From contig NC_060059.1 of assembly GCF_020283565.1 (NCBI RefSeq), positions 33,220,838 through 33,284,837 on the forward strand: a stretch of DNA of 64,000 nt, read 5' to 3'. A model generated the notes under the pieces. It had not been told where the DNA came from and did not search any database. It was given only the letters and a program-made list of their open reading frames with translations. The DNA is from Trifolium pratense (taxonomy: Eukaryota > Streptophyta > Magnoliopsida > Fabales > Fabaceae). A program made the translations under genes and the position numbers. How positions within the stretch are numbered: position 1 is the first letter of the stretch; the number at the start of each line of letters is the position of its first letter. Of this stretch, positions 55,276 to 64,000 are shown piece by piece.

Positions 55276-55438
55276 AAAGAAGTAAACTTCATTGAACAAT
55301 GATATTTAAATTTTAAACACATAATTTTGACACCTTATAGCCAATACACTAAAAATACATGTCTATTTGATATTTTCTGAATTCCAATAAAAGAAAAAAA
55401 AATTGGAAGATCAAAACCGTATAGAATACAATAAGAGT

Positions 55439-55572
55439 CCGTTTGGTGTACATAATATGATAGTGACATGATAATATATAAAACATAATAAAAATATGAT
55501 ACGATACGATACAAACAAATACTACATTGAGACAAAATATGATACAACTGTTTTGTATCTCGCACACCAAAC
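55439..55572. mobile_element. Small MITE with GTTTGGTGT ends
   Basis: The left end GTTTGGTGTACAT is mirrored by GCACACCAAAC at the right end. The interior is AT-rich with a GATACGATACGATAC repeat. The end type and size (134 bases) fit hAT-like MITEs, although no TSD was fixed. Confidence 0.55.
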
Positions 55573-55579
55573 ATTTCTC

Positions 55580-58500
55580 ACAAGAAATTAAACAAAAAGG
55601 TATTCTGTGAAACTTATTGAAAAATATACTACTACTTTAAGTGGCCTTGCCCTATCTTGACACTCTTTTGCTTTTCTATTTTTCTTTCTTTTGTAGCAAG
55701 TCCCACCTTACATTTTCACAATTTTTTCTTTCCGATGGGGGTATATCATGAGAGTTTTTTTGTCGTTCTATCATTTTCTCAAACATCATTCGTTATTTAA
55801 GTAATGGACGGCGTTCTTCCTCAAATTTCTTATTTTTATTTATCCGCTACTTAAGTAGCGGACGCACAAGAAACTTGTAGACCAGCAAAAGAAACTCTCA
55901 TATATCATATGATAGAATATTTGTTCTAAAGTATATCTGTGTATATCTGTGGCCCATAAGAATATATGCAAAATTTCTTTAACTTGGATAATACCTTATT
56001 CTTAACCTGGACAAGTTTCGATTAATTTGTATATGCAATAAAGAATGAGTTACTATTATCAAGGTTATGTAAATTTGAAATTCTAGGGGAAGGTTATGCA
56101 TATATAATTAGAATTAACCAATGCTTTCTTTTTGATAGAGTTAACTACTTTCTTTTCTTTTTAAGAAATAATTTCATTAAAGAAAGTTTGACAGCAAATT
56201 AAAAGACAAAGACCGCAGAAATACAAGATGGTGGGTAACTTGGTTGGTTTCACGCTAAATATGAACAAAATTTAAATTATAATGCAAACTTCAATAATAT
56301 GACCAACATAGTAGGAATATTATTGATGTTTGTTCCGTGCCAAAAGTCACATTTGAAGCATGTGATCCAGCTATAAGATTCAGAAATCACATGTTTTGCA
56401 AATTCTCAAATCCTTCCGCATAGCTAAAGCTTGTTCCACCATTGAATCTAGTAAAGAAAGGATTTGTCAATTTCTACCAAAAAAAAAAGAAGAAAGGATT
56501 TGTCAACGAACCACAACACCATATGCATCAATATCTCTCACCACAACACCACATCCCATCTACCTCCCTCCATAAGACCTATTATATCAACATTAAGTAT
56601 ATAATAACCACTAGACGGGATTATCCAATGAACATCATACGGGTTAGCCGTCTAGGTAAAATCTTTTTTTTTTTATAGGGTCCGTTTGAATAAGTTTGTC
56701 AAGCTAGTTTATGATAAAATAGCTTATAAAAATATAATTTTGACTAGTGTGAACTTATAAAATAGCATAAAACGTAATTTATATTGCATAAGTTGTTTGC
56801 ATAAGCTCAAAAATAAGTTTATCCAAACGGGTATTTATTTATTATCACTAGTCGCTAGAATGGTAACTTTAGGATTATACCGTGTAAATAAATAAAATTG
56901 ATAATTTACTTCCTATACAAAGAATGAAATTTTGAAAGCTAAGGATATATATGTGGCTTGTGAAAAAAAAAAAGGATATATATGTGGCATGAAAAGCACG
57001 CCACCACAAAAATTTTAAAGAAAGAATTGTAGGAATAAATTCCTTGCCTTAATTTATAGTTTTCTACATCTATCCTTTTAGGTGTATATCTTCATCAAGA
57101 AATCTTAACATGATCCTATCCATCACTTGCATCTTCATCTAGAATGCCAATAAATCCATTATGAGTAAACAAATCTAAGGAATCAAGTGATTTCAAACCC
57201 ATTATATGCAAATAAATCTAAGAAAACAAGTGACCGAAGTCAAGTGTTTTAATTAAGGGTCTTGTTAACGAGTGTTTCAGGGCACTCTTTAAACATTTTA
57301 TTTAAATAAATTTTTTATTCAAAAAGTTAAACACTACAATTTTCAATGCGTTGATTTTATGTATTGGGATAAAAATTCTATAAAAAAACTTACTATTTAA
57401 GGGCTTAAAGAGTGTCCCGAGAGCACTATTTAGCATTTGCCTTCAATTAAATATAAATTATTTGAGTAAATTTGAGACTAAATTTTAGATGAAGTTTCTT
57501 CTTTTTTTTTCTTCTTTTTTATCAAATTTTATTTACATTCTATCGAGTTTTGAATTACCAACAAGAATTCTTTCTGAGAAGCGGAGCTATGATATGAAAT
57601 TTAAGGAAAGAAATTCTTTAAAATATGACTAAATTAACAATTATTTTGATCATTAAATGTGTCTGTCCTTATTATTATGGGTGCGTTTTTGAGATTTTTA
57701 TGAAAAAAATCAATTTTATCATTTTAATTGCTTTTTTTTTTACAATAATTTTAATTGCTTTTGTTATTATTTTTTTTCAGAAAATCATTTTTAATTTTTT
57801 TAAAAAAATAATCTTAATAGCTTTTCTCTAAAAAAAATTATGATAGCAAACAAATGGAAAGTATTTTTAGATTATTTTAAAAAAATCTCTAAAAAAGAAT
57901 TTCTAAAATTTTTAAAAATAAAATCATTTTTTAAAGTTTAATAAACACATCCTATAGTTTCTGCATGTATCAAAATTACATATACAAACTTGTATTTTTT
58001 GTTAGTCATTTTGATTATCGAATAATGTGTCTTTTAATAAGTATTGACAAAGTTACTAATAAAAAGACACTTGGTGTAATTTCTAGCTATTCATTTAAAA
58101 ATTACGGTGACAATGTCTCACATATTTTAAGACCAATATAATTTATTTTTTTTATACCGATGAGGGCTAATGCCCGAAAAAAAAAACTAGGAGAGCTATG
58201 GCCCATCTCATCATCTAACAAAATATGTCTAATTTCAACAAGACATTTCTCATAAAAAACAAGTTCTCATCTAAGGAACAACCTATGTTTGTGAAGACAT
58301 TTGCACGCTTATTTGCTACACTAAAAAAATACACTAGTGCAACATGTCTCATGGAAAAAGGTGTGTTTCATAGTGGGAGAGATGAATAATTGGTTATAAT
58401 CTTTTTTATTTTCATTTTTTGAACTGCCATAATTGGTTAAAATAGAATCTATCTATCTATATAAAAATTAGTTAGAATAGAATCTATATATGCTATATTC

Positions 58501-58830
58501 TGCTTCTTTATGAAATAATTGAAGAGAACCAATCAAACAATGCTAGGTGAACACGAATAATTAAAGGAGCTGTTTTTTTTTTTTTTTTTTACCTATTTTC
58601 ATTTTGACTATTTCTTCTTCTCTTACCAAAGAATCAAACATAATAATCTTTCCATAAAGTTAGTGTCATTTGTTCTGATACTTAGTTGATCCACTGCCTT
58701 TTGCAGGAGATAATTACATTATAAGTGGAACAATATTTTCTTTTCTCTTCGTGCATAATAAAATTATTCCCTCCAAACTTCCTTTAATTAGCCTTACAAA
58801 TTAAGTAACTAAGATTTACTTTTAAGCTAG
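55580..58830. other. AT-rich intergenic DNA with MITE debris
   Basis: No gene is supported. A MITE-like unit lies at about 56677-56830 (GGGTCCGTTTGAATAAG at one end, AAGTTTATCCAAACGGG at the other). At 58150-58330 a segment starting GATGAGGGCTAATGCCC resembles one at 61290-61390 (GGGGGGCAAAGCCCC), possibly the tail of a LINE family on the minus strand. Long A/T tracts occur at 57700-57930. Confidence 0.5.
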
Positions 58831-58832
58831 TG

Positions 58833-59183
58833 CATATTGTTAAGAAGTTCCACATCGGTTGAGAGATGACCTGACTAAGTGTTTATAAACTATAGGCAAT
58901 CCTCACCTTACAAGCTGGTTTTAAGGATGAGTTAGACTCAATACTCAATTTTAAGATGGTATCAGAGTCTCTCCAAGATTCGTTGGGCCACCCGATATCG
59001 GGCCACCTACCATTTATATCCGCGTACCAAACCCAATAGCGCTGGACGTGAGGGGTGTGTTAAGAAGTCCCACATCGGTTGAGAGATGACTTGACTAAGT
59101 GTTTATAAACTAGAGGCAATTCTCACCTTACTAGCCGGTTTTATAAGGATGAGTTAGGCCCAATACTCAATTCTAAGACATAT
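58833..59183 (+). mobile_element. Complete TRIM retrotransposon with CATAT TSD
   Basis: The 5' LTR (58838-58956) and 3' LTR (59058-59178) are about 120 bases and similar but not identical. TGGTATCAGAGTC, complementary to the initiator Met tRNA 3' end, follows the 5' LTR directly as the primer-binding site. A purine-rich GGACGTGAGGGG precedes the 3' LTR. CATAT flanks both sides (58833-58837 and 59179-59183). The internal region is only about 100 bases and codes for nothing, so it relies on another element's enzymes. Confidence 0.92.
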
Positions 59184-59222
59184 TATAAGAAGCTATTTGG
59201 ATCCTCGACAGCGTTTTTCTCA

Positions 59223-60079
59223 GTTGCAATTAGGGGTGTACGTGGGCCGGATTGGGTTGGGTTTGACCAAAACCAAAACTCAAACCACATATGGTACTTT
59301 GGGACATTGGGTCGGGTTGGATAAATCCATTAATTTCCGGGTTGGATTGGGTTGGGTTGTGGGTTATCCAAATTATTTTTATATTTTTTTTATATTAAAT
59401 ATCTAAATGTTGAATCATCATATTTTTTCATAAAAAATAACTCAATCAATGTATTTTCTTGAAAATTAGGAACATTTTTTCACTATAACAAATAATTATA
59501 TCCATTTTTTTGTGTAAATCTATGTTTATAATCTGGAGGTAGATTCTTTATGATATTCATATGTTCTGTCTAAGGGTCTAAATGATGGCTTCTTGTAAAA
59601 AAAATTATGCAAAATGCTTGAGGTAATAATCTAAATGATTTTATTGTTTTTTTTAATATCAAATGACTAAACCATGAATCACTATATTTGTTTATGAAAA
59701 TTATTCAATTTTTTTAAATTTTAAAAAAATAATGCGATAAATTATTATATTTGTTCATAAAAATTATTCAATCTTTTTTATTTTCGTAAAAAATAGTATA
59801 ACTCGTTTTCAATATAAAAATATTTAATAATCAAATGAAAAAATCTTTAGTTTTTTCATAAAAAAATTTCAAAAAACATGACACTAGTAGGTTAGTAGGT
59901 TTTTTGGGTTGGGTCCGGTTTTACCCGAAATCCAATTTTTTTAATGGATTTTTCATTTTTAAAATTCATATCCACCCATTTGCCCAACCCAACCCACTTT
60001 TTGGATTTTTGGATTGAATTGGGTGAGTTTGACCGAGTTGACCAGATTTACCTAACTCATGTACACCCCTAGCTGCAAT
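59223..60079. mobile_element. Non-autonomous hAT-like transposon (841 bp)
   Basis: The ends are TAGGGGTGTAC (59231) and its inverted copy GTACACCCCTA (ending 60071). The flanking octamers GTTGCAAT (59223-59230) and GCTGCAAT (60072-60079) differ at one base, an 8-bp TSD as in hAT elements. GGGTTGG words near both ends form subterminal inverted repeats (GGATTGGGTTGGG and CCAACCCAACCCAC). No transposase is present. Confidence 0.85.
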
Positions 60080-61730
60080 GTCTGCCACTCATGTTCAATT
60101 GGTAAGGATGGATGCCTCAAATCATCCATAATCAAAGTTCAATTCTCAACATTTGCATAATTCAATTTTTTAAATTTATTGTTATAAGCCTTTGTATTTT
60201 TTGAAGGTCTCACAAAAATTAAAACCACCCCTAATCTATGTGAATAACAACTTATTTAGATTAAAGGAAGGAAAAAAATTGTACATGGGGTGATTCCGAG
60301 TAAAAAAATGACCAAAAAATACCCGTTATAAATTTTAAAAAAGAGAACTTAGAAGCAAGGTGAAATTTATCTCTTTATTTTTTAAAAATCTAAACTTTAA
60401 AGGTCTAAAAGAAGTTATATTTTTGATGCATAATTTTTTTTCTTAACATAAGTCTCTAGAACACTTGTTAGCATAACTCTTTTCTTTATTAAGTATTGAT
60501 TTATTTGAATAAAGGATATCATATGACATTTAAATAAGAATGAAAATCCAATTTTGTTACTCGGCCCAATATAGTCTCCGACAAAAAATAATATCCAAAT
60601 TGCACATGATATTTTTATACCGTAGACAAATTAGTCCCTAAGTTATAATAAATCAAAGACTAATTTATTTTCAGTATACAAATATCATTGACTAATGTGG
60701 GCATTATTTTTTATTATGACTAAACTGTGCCGAGAGAAAATTATGAAAAGCTTTTGAGGAGTTTTCGATCGACAAGGGAGAAACTCTAACCCGGGATTAG
60801 GTACAATTAACACTCATGTTGGGATAGGCGGTTTAACTTTAAAATTCAAAATTTTAGTTTTTAAAAAAATTCAAAATGTATTTAAACTTGGACCGTTTGA
60901 TTTTAATCAGACGGCTCAAATCCATCGATTACATCAAATCTGACTTCCCTGAATATAAAGTTGTCAAAATGGGCTACCCTGTCTTGAACGGGTTAGCCCA
61001 AACGGGCTTCAGGTTCTATCGGGCTGGGTCAAAAATGCTATTTAGAAACGGGCTCTGAAATTACAACTGGAGCCTAGTCCTATATAGGTCGCGAGCTTGA
61101 CAAACTAACCATATAATTATTATTTTTTTCACATTTTTTTTCTTCTATTTTTTCAATTTTCAATACCATAAAATTGTTTTTAAAATAAAATTCAAAACTG
61201 TTTTATCAAACTATGAAAGATGAAACACATAAGAAAATAAGGTGATTAACATGACACAATTACATATCATGTTAAAAATGCATATGAATATAAGATTTTT
61301 TATTGGTATACAAAGGGGGGCAAAGCCCCATGAAGGAAAAAAGAAAATTACAAAATTAAAGGCACACTCCGAGACATGCAAGCATTGGACATATGAAATA
61401 TTAAGAGTCATATTTTAGTGATTTTTTTATAGCGATTAATAATACAAACAATCATATATTTTGCATATAGGGATTAAGGCGTTAACCAATGAAACTATTT
61501 ATATTGACCACAATTAAGATATTTAGTTTAGTTTCTGTTCTGATCCGACCTCAAGTCCACATCTTCGAGAGATTGTCCGTTTTGGGGTTAAACTGTTACG
61601 GTTTTGTCCTTTGTAAAAAATGTATTTTGGTGGTTTAAAATGTGTGGGTGTTGTATACAAACTATCCTTAATCTCGACTCGATTACCAAGCGATGCAGAA
61701 CTATTTGATGGATCCAAAATAATTTCTACT
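60080..61730. other. Intergenic DNA with repeat fragments
   Basis: No gene is supported. A possible MITE at 60961-61111 starts TTGTCAAAATGGGCT and ends GCTTGACAA. A segment at 61290-61390 (GGGGGGCAAAGCCCC and an A-rich side) resembles 58150-58330. The rest is AT-rich. Confidence 0.4.
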
Positions 61731-61732
61731 CC

Positions 61733-61970
61733 CTCCATCCCAAAATGAGTGAGTCATTTTGACTATATACACTATTCAAATATCTTACTTTGACCCTATT
61801 TTTCTACTGATAAATAAAAACAAATATTAGCATATAAGATGGTGTTGGATTCATCTCGATGAGTATTTTCAAAATATCATATTTTTATTATTTTTATTCT
61901 TATACAATTAAAAATATTAATCATCAAAGTTATACATTTGCATATGTGACGTGGTCAACTGGCTAACTCA
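61733..61970 (+). mobile_element. Stowaway-like MITE, 3' end missing
   Basis: CTCCCTCCATCCCAAAATGA is the standard Stowaway-type terminus, and the interior (ACTTTGACC, TTGGATTCATCTCGATGA) is typical of these Tc1/mariner-related MITEs. The expected mirrored terminus is absent, so the copy is truncated. Confidence 0.7.
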
Positions 61971-62780
61971 GTGTGCGAGTATTTAAAATTTTTGGAAGTT
62001 TGTTTTTTTTTATGCGTAATAGACTACCCATAGACATAGTCCATGTAGACTAACCCGTCTTTACTTTAGGCTCTCAAGCCCTCCAAAATTTCATTTTTCC
62101 CCTTCAAATTCAGTTCGAATTCGAAATCTATTTACATTGGCAAAAATCAAATCTTATCCCCAAAATCTTTATCTCAACCCCTTTCTGGGTCAAGTAGTAG
62201 CGTTCCAATTCCGATTCCAATTTCAAACTCATACATGTAAGGATGTGGAATTTTTGAAGGAATAACAACCGAATCAAAATCACCATTGTTATTGTTCTTC
62301 CCAATTTCCACATCGTTTCATTCATGGCATTGGCAGCAGACAAAATTAACAACACAAACCAAATTACTGACACCAACCATCGACAACATCAGCGGCAAAT
62401 TACTGAAAGCAATCATCTTTTTGGTTTGATTTCTGTTTTGCTGTATGTTTTTTGAGTTGGAGTTTTTGTAGCCTTTTTTATTGTTGCTATGGTGTAGGAG
62501 ATGTTCACTGTGGTGTCTTTCTTTCGGAATACAAAATCAGAATGTTTCTAAAGCAAAATTGGTTCAGAATCTACATTCCGAATCAAAACTAAGTTCGAAA
62601 TGTAAATTCTGAACTGAGTTTTTTTTTTTTTTTTTTGGTGCCTCTGAACTGAGTTTTTAATTGTAAAAATGGAATTTTTAGGGGCTGTAAGCAACCTGGG
62701 TACCTAAAGAGTAATTTTCATAAACAGGTTTTTTCGAGCCGAGCTAAAAAGTCCTAAAAAATTTGGGCTAAAATTTTAAA
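61971..62780. other. Intergenic DNA, no gene seen
   Basis: AT-rich sequence with TTCAGAA/TTCGAA palindromic words near 62560-62660 and a T run of about 22 interrupting a duplicated CTGAACTGAGTTTTT. There is no supported gene. Confidence 0.4.
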
Positions 62781-62792
62781 GCCCAAAATCTA

Positions 62793-62950
62793 TATTTATT
62801 CGAGTTTAGCTGATTAACCCATATGGACTAGGCCAACATTTATTCTAGTTTAGCGGATTAACCCATACGGACTAGACCATTTGGACTAGGCCAACATTTA
62901 TTCTAGTTTAGCGGATAAACCCATACAGACTAGACCATTTTGACAGCTCC
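62793..62950 (+). repeat. 58-bp tandem repeat upstream of the F-box gene
   Basis: Two full units and one partial unit of ACTAGGCCAACATTTATTC, AGTTTAGCGGATTAACCCA and GACTAGACCATT repeat with a 58-base period. The array ends about 40 bases before the TATA box. Confidence 0.8.
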
Positions 62951-62990
62951 GAGTCCATTTCCTTGACACAATTTACCCTAAAATCTCTCA

Positions 62991-62998
62991 TTTATAAA
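62991..62998 (+). promoter_or_regulatory. TATA box of the F-box gene
   Basis: TTTATAAA lies 73 bases before the ATG, followed by a short pyrimidine-rich leader. Confidence 0.5.
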
Positions 62999-63063
62999 CC
63001 ATTTGTTTCTCAGTCTCTATTGTTGACTGACAATTGAGGTTAAGCTGCTGGAGAACTCTATCA

Positions 63064-64000
63064 ATGGATGCTCCAACAACAAATAAGAAGAAGAAGAAAG
63101 TCAGTAGTAATAGTATCCATATACCTGATGACATTTCCTTCATGATTCTCTATAAACTACCTGTTAAATCTCTTAAGCGTTTTTCTTGCGTTCGCAAATC
63201 ATGGTCTCTATTATTTGAAAACCATGATTTCTTCAAAATGTTCTGCAACAATGTCATATCCAAATCTCATCCACACTATGACGATGCCTGTCAAATGCTA
63301 ACCCAGAATGAGGAACATAAATGGAACATTTATTTGCTTTCTGGCGACAAATTTGAGAATAAAGTGAAATTGGATTTTCCAACTTCTTCATTTCCCAGAC
63401 CCACTCCAGAGTATAGTTTTAGACCTTTTAGTGTTTTGGGTTCTGCTATTAATGGGATTCTTTGCATATTCCATAAAAATGACACCTTATTATGGAACCC
63501 TGCCACCGAGGAAATTAAGGTCATTCCTCCTGGTTTTGCTGAGTTTAAACATGATGTTTACACTTTTATTAATCGTTGTGGATTTGGCTATGATCATGTT
63601 ACACATGACTATAAAATCATTCAACATGTGGGTTATATTGGTATTAAAACTAAGTTGAACTCCTTCTGGGAGATATATAGTCTAAAGAGTAATTCGTGGA
63701 GAAAAATTGATTTTGAAATGCCAACTATGTCCTGGTTATCTAACAATGTTGTGTACTTCGATGGGGTGTGTCATTGGTGGGGGCTAAGCAATAAGTTGAT
63801 GTCATTTAACTTGTGCAATGAGATGTGCTTTATTACACCTTTATTCTTAGAAGATTTACCTAATGATTTTGATGTTGTTAATCTCAATGTGTTAAATGGG
63901 TGTGTTGCTATTATAACGAGTCGTATGGATTCTACATCTTTTCAAATATCAATTTTAGGTGAATTTGGTGTCAAGGAATCATGGATTAAACTCTTCGATG
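63064..64000 (+). CDS. F-box protein (FBA/kelch-associated type), C-terminus beyond window
   Basis: One open frame runs from ATG 63064 to the window edge, 312 codons with no stop. The N-terminus is basic (MDAPTTNKKKKKV). The F-box is at about residues 18-62 (IHIPDDISFMILYKLPVKSL, then FSCVRKSWSLLF), the part that binds SKP1 in SCF ubiquitin ligases. The rest matches the plant F-box-associated interaction domain, with INGILCIF, LLWNPATEEIKVIPP, GFGYDHVTHDYKII, WEIYSLKSNSWRKIDF and GVCHWWG. Such genes are greatly expanded in legumes, usually intronless, and bind unknown substrates. The start is the first ATG after the TATA box. Upstream stands a 58-base tandem repeat. Confidence 0.92.
   Translation, partial: MDAPTTNKKKKKVSSNSIHIPDDISFMILYKLPVKSLKRFSCVRKSWSLLFENHDFFKMFCNNVISKSHPHYDDACQMLTQNEEHKWNIYLLSGDKFENKVKLDFPTSSFPRPTPEYSFRPFSVLGSAINGILCIFHKNDTLLWNPATEEIKVIPPGFAEFKHDVYTFINRCGFGYDHVTHDYKIIQHVGYIGIKTKLNSFWEIYSLKSNSWRKIDFEMPTMSWLSNNVVYFDGVCHWWGLSNKLMSFNLCNEMCFITPLFLEDLPNDFDVVNLNVLNGCVAIITSRMDSTSFQISILGEFGVKESWIKLFD

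Noticed and set aside
59240..59370. GGGTTGG-rich stretch as a telomere-like repeat
   Set aside because: Units are irregular (GGGTTGG, GGATTGG), do not match TTTAGGG, and are the subterminal repeats of a hAT-like transposon.
61211..61411. 66-codon minus-strand frame as a gene
   Set aside because: It coincides with a dispersed repeat also seen near 58150; no independent coding evidence.

Overview
This window is plant nuclear DNA, most likely from a papilionoid legume of the Medicago/Trifolium/Pisum group. It is AT-rich, its genes have many GT-AG introns, and it carries Ogre-type Ty3/gypsy sequence with the extra upstream ORF1 typical of legumes, legume-style TRIM, SINE and MITE repeats, and a legume-type F-box gene. 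I see no rRNA genes, functional tRNA genes, CRISPR array or bacterial-style operon.

Five host genes can be supported. (1) 2844-4066 (+): a PPPDE/DeSI-like deSUMOylating peptidase with three coding exons and a 1.4-kb intron in its 5' UTR. (2) 11121-12239 (+): a single-exon UPF0496 (DUF677) membrane protein, also with a 5'-UTR intron. (3) 13685-26031 (+): a 16-exon PYROXD2-like FAD oxidoreductase; the exons I placed sum to exactly 570 codons. Intron 4 holds a Ty1/copia element with identical LTRs. (4) 53679-54847 (-): a two-exon DC1-domain (C1-like zinc finger) protein. (5) 63064 to the window end (+): an F-box protein cut by the window edge.

The rest is mobile DNA. 5.6-7.1 kb holds TRIM LTR relics around a non-coding repeat with eight copies of a CG-rich motif. 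26.6-29 kb holds a large foldback element and a decayed Ogre-type ORF1, part of it repeated in inverted orientation. 31249-42296 is an 11-kb rearranged Ogre-like element bounded by a GGTAT target-site duplication (TSD). It landed in the reading frame of a plant-mobile-domain (PMD) gene inside an older Mutator-like element. Its ORF1 region forms a head-to-head palindrome with about 2.07-kb arms and an 89-bp spacer. 43.2-48.96 kb is a second palindrome, of two Mutator-like transposase (MURA) genes with remnant antisense PMD genes, about 2.8 kb per arm with a 60-bp spacer. 50.5-53.1 kb holds foldback MITEs and an LTR-like block. 58.8-60.1 kb holds a complete TRIM and an 841-bp hAT-like element, each with a TSD.

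The most striking theme is the cluster of large inverted duplications of transposon coding sequence between 26.6 and 52 kb. The MURA palindrome has the architecture of the maize Mu killer locus, which makes hairpin RNA that silences MuDR. In the Ogre palindrome, the element's own 5' LTR would read through both arms. Whether either is transcribed cannot be told from sequence. A second possible novelty is an ultra-short (about 90 bp) tRNA-like SINE family, seen twice with perfect 11-bp and 16-bp TSDs.
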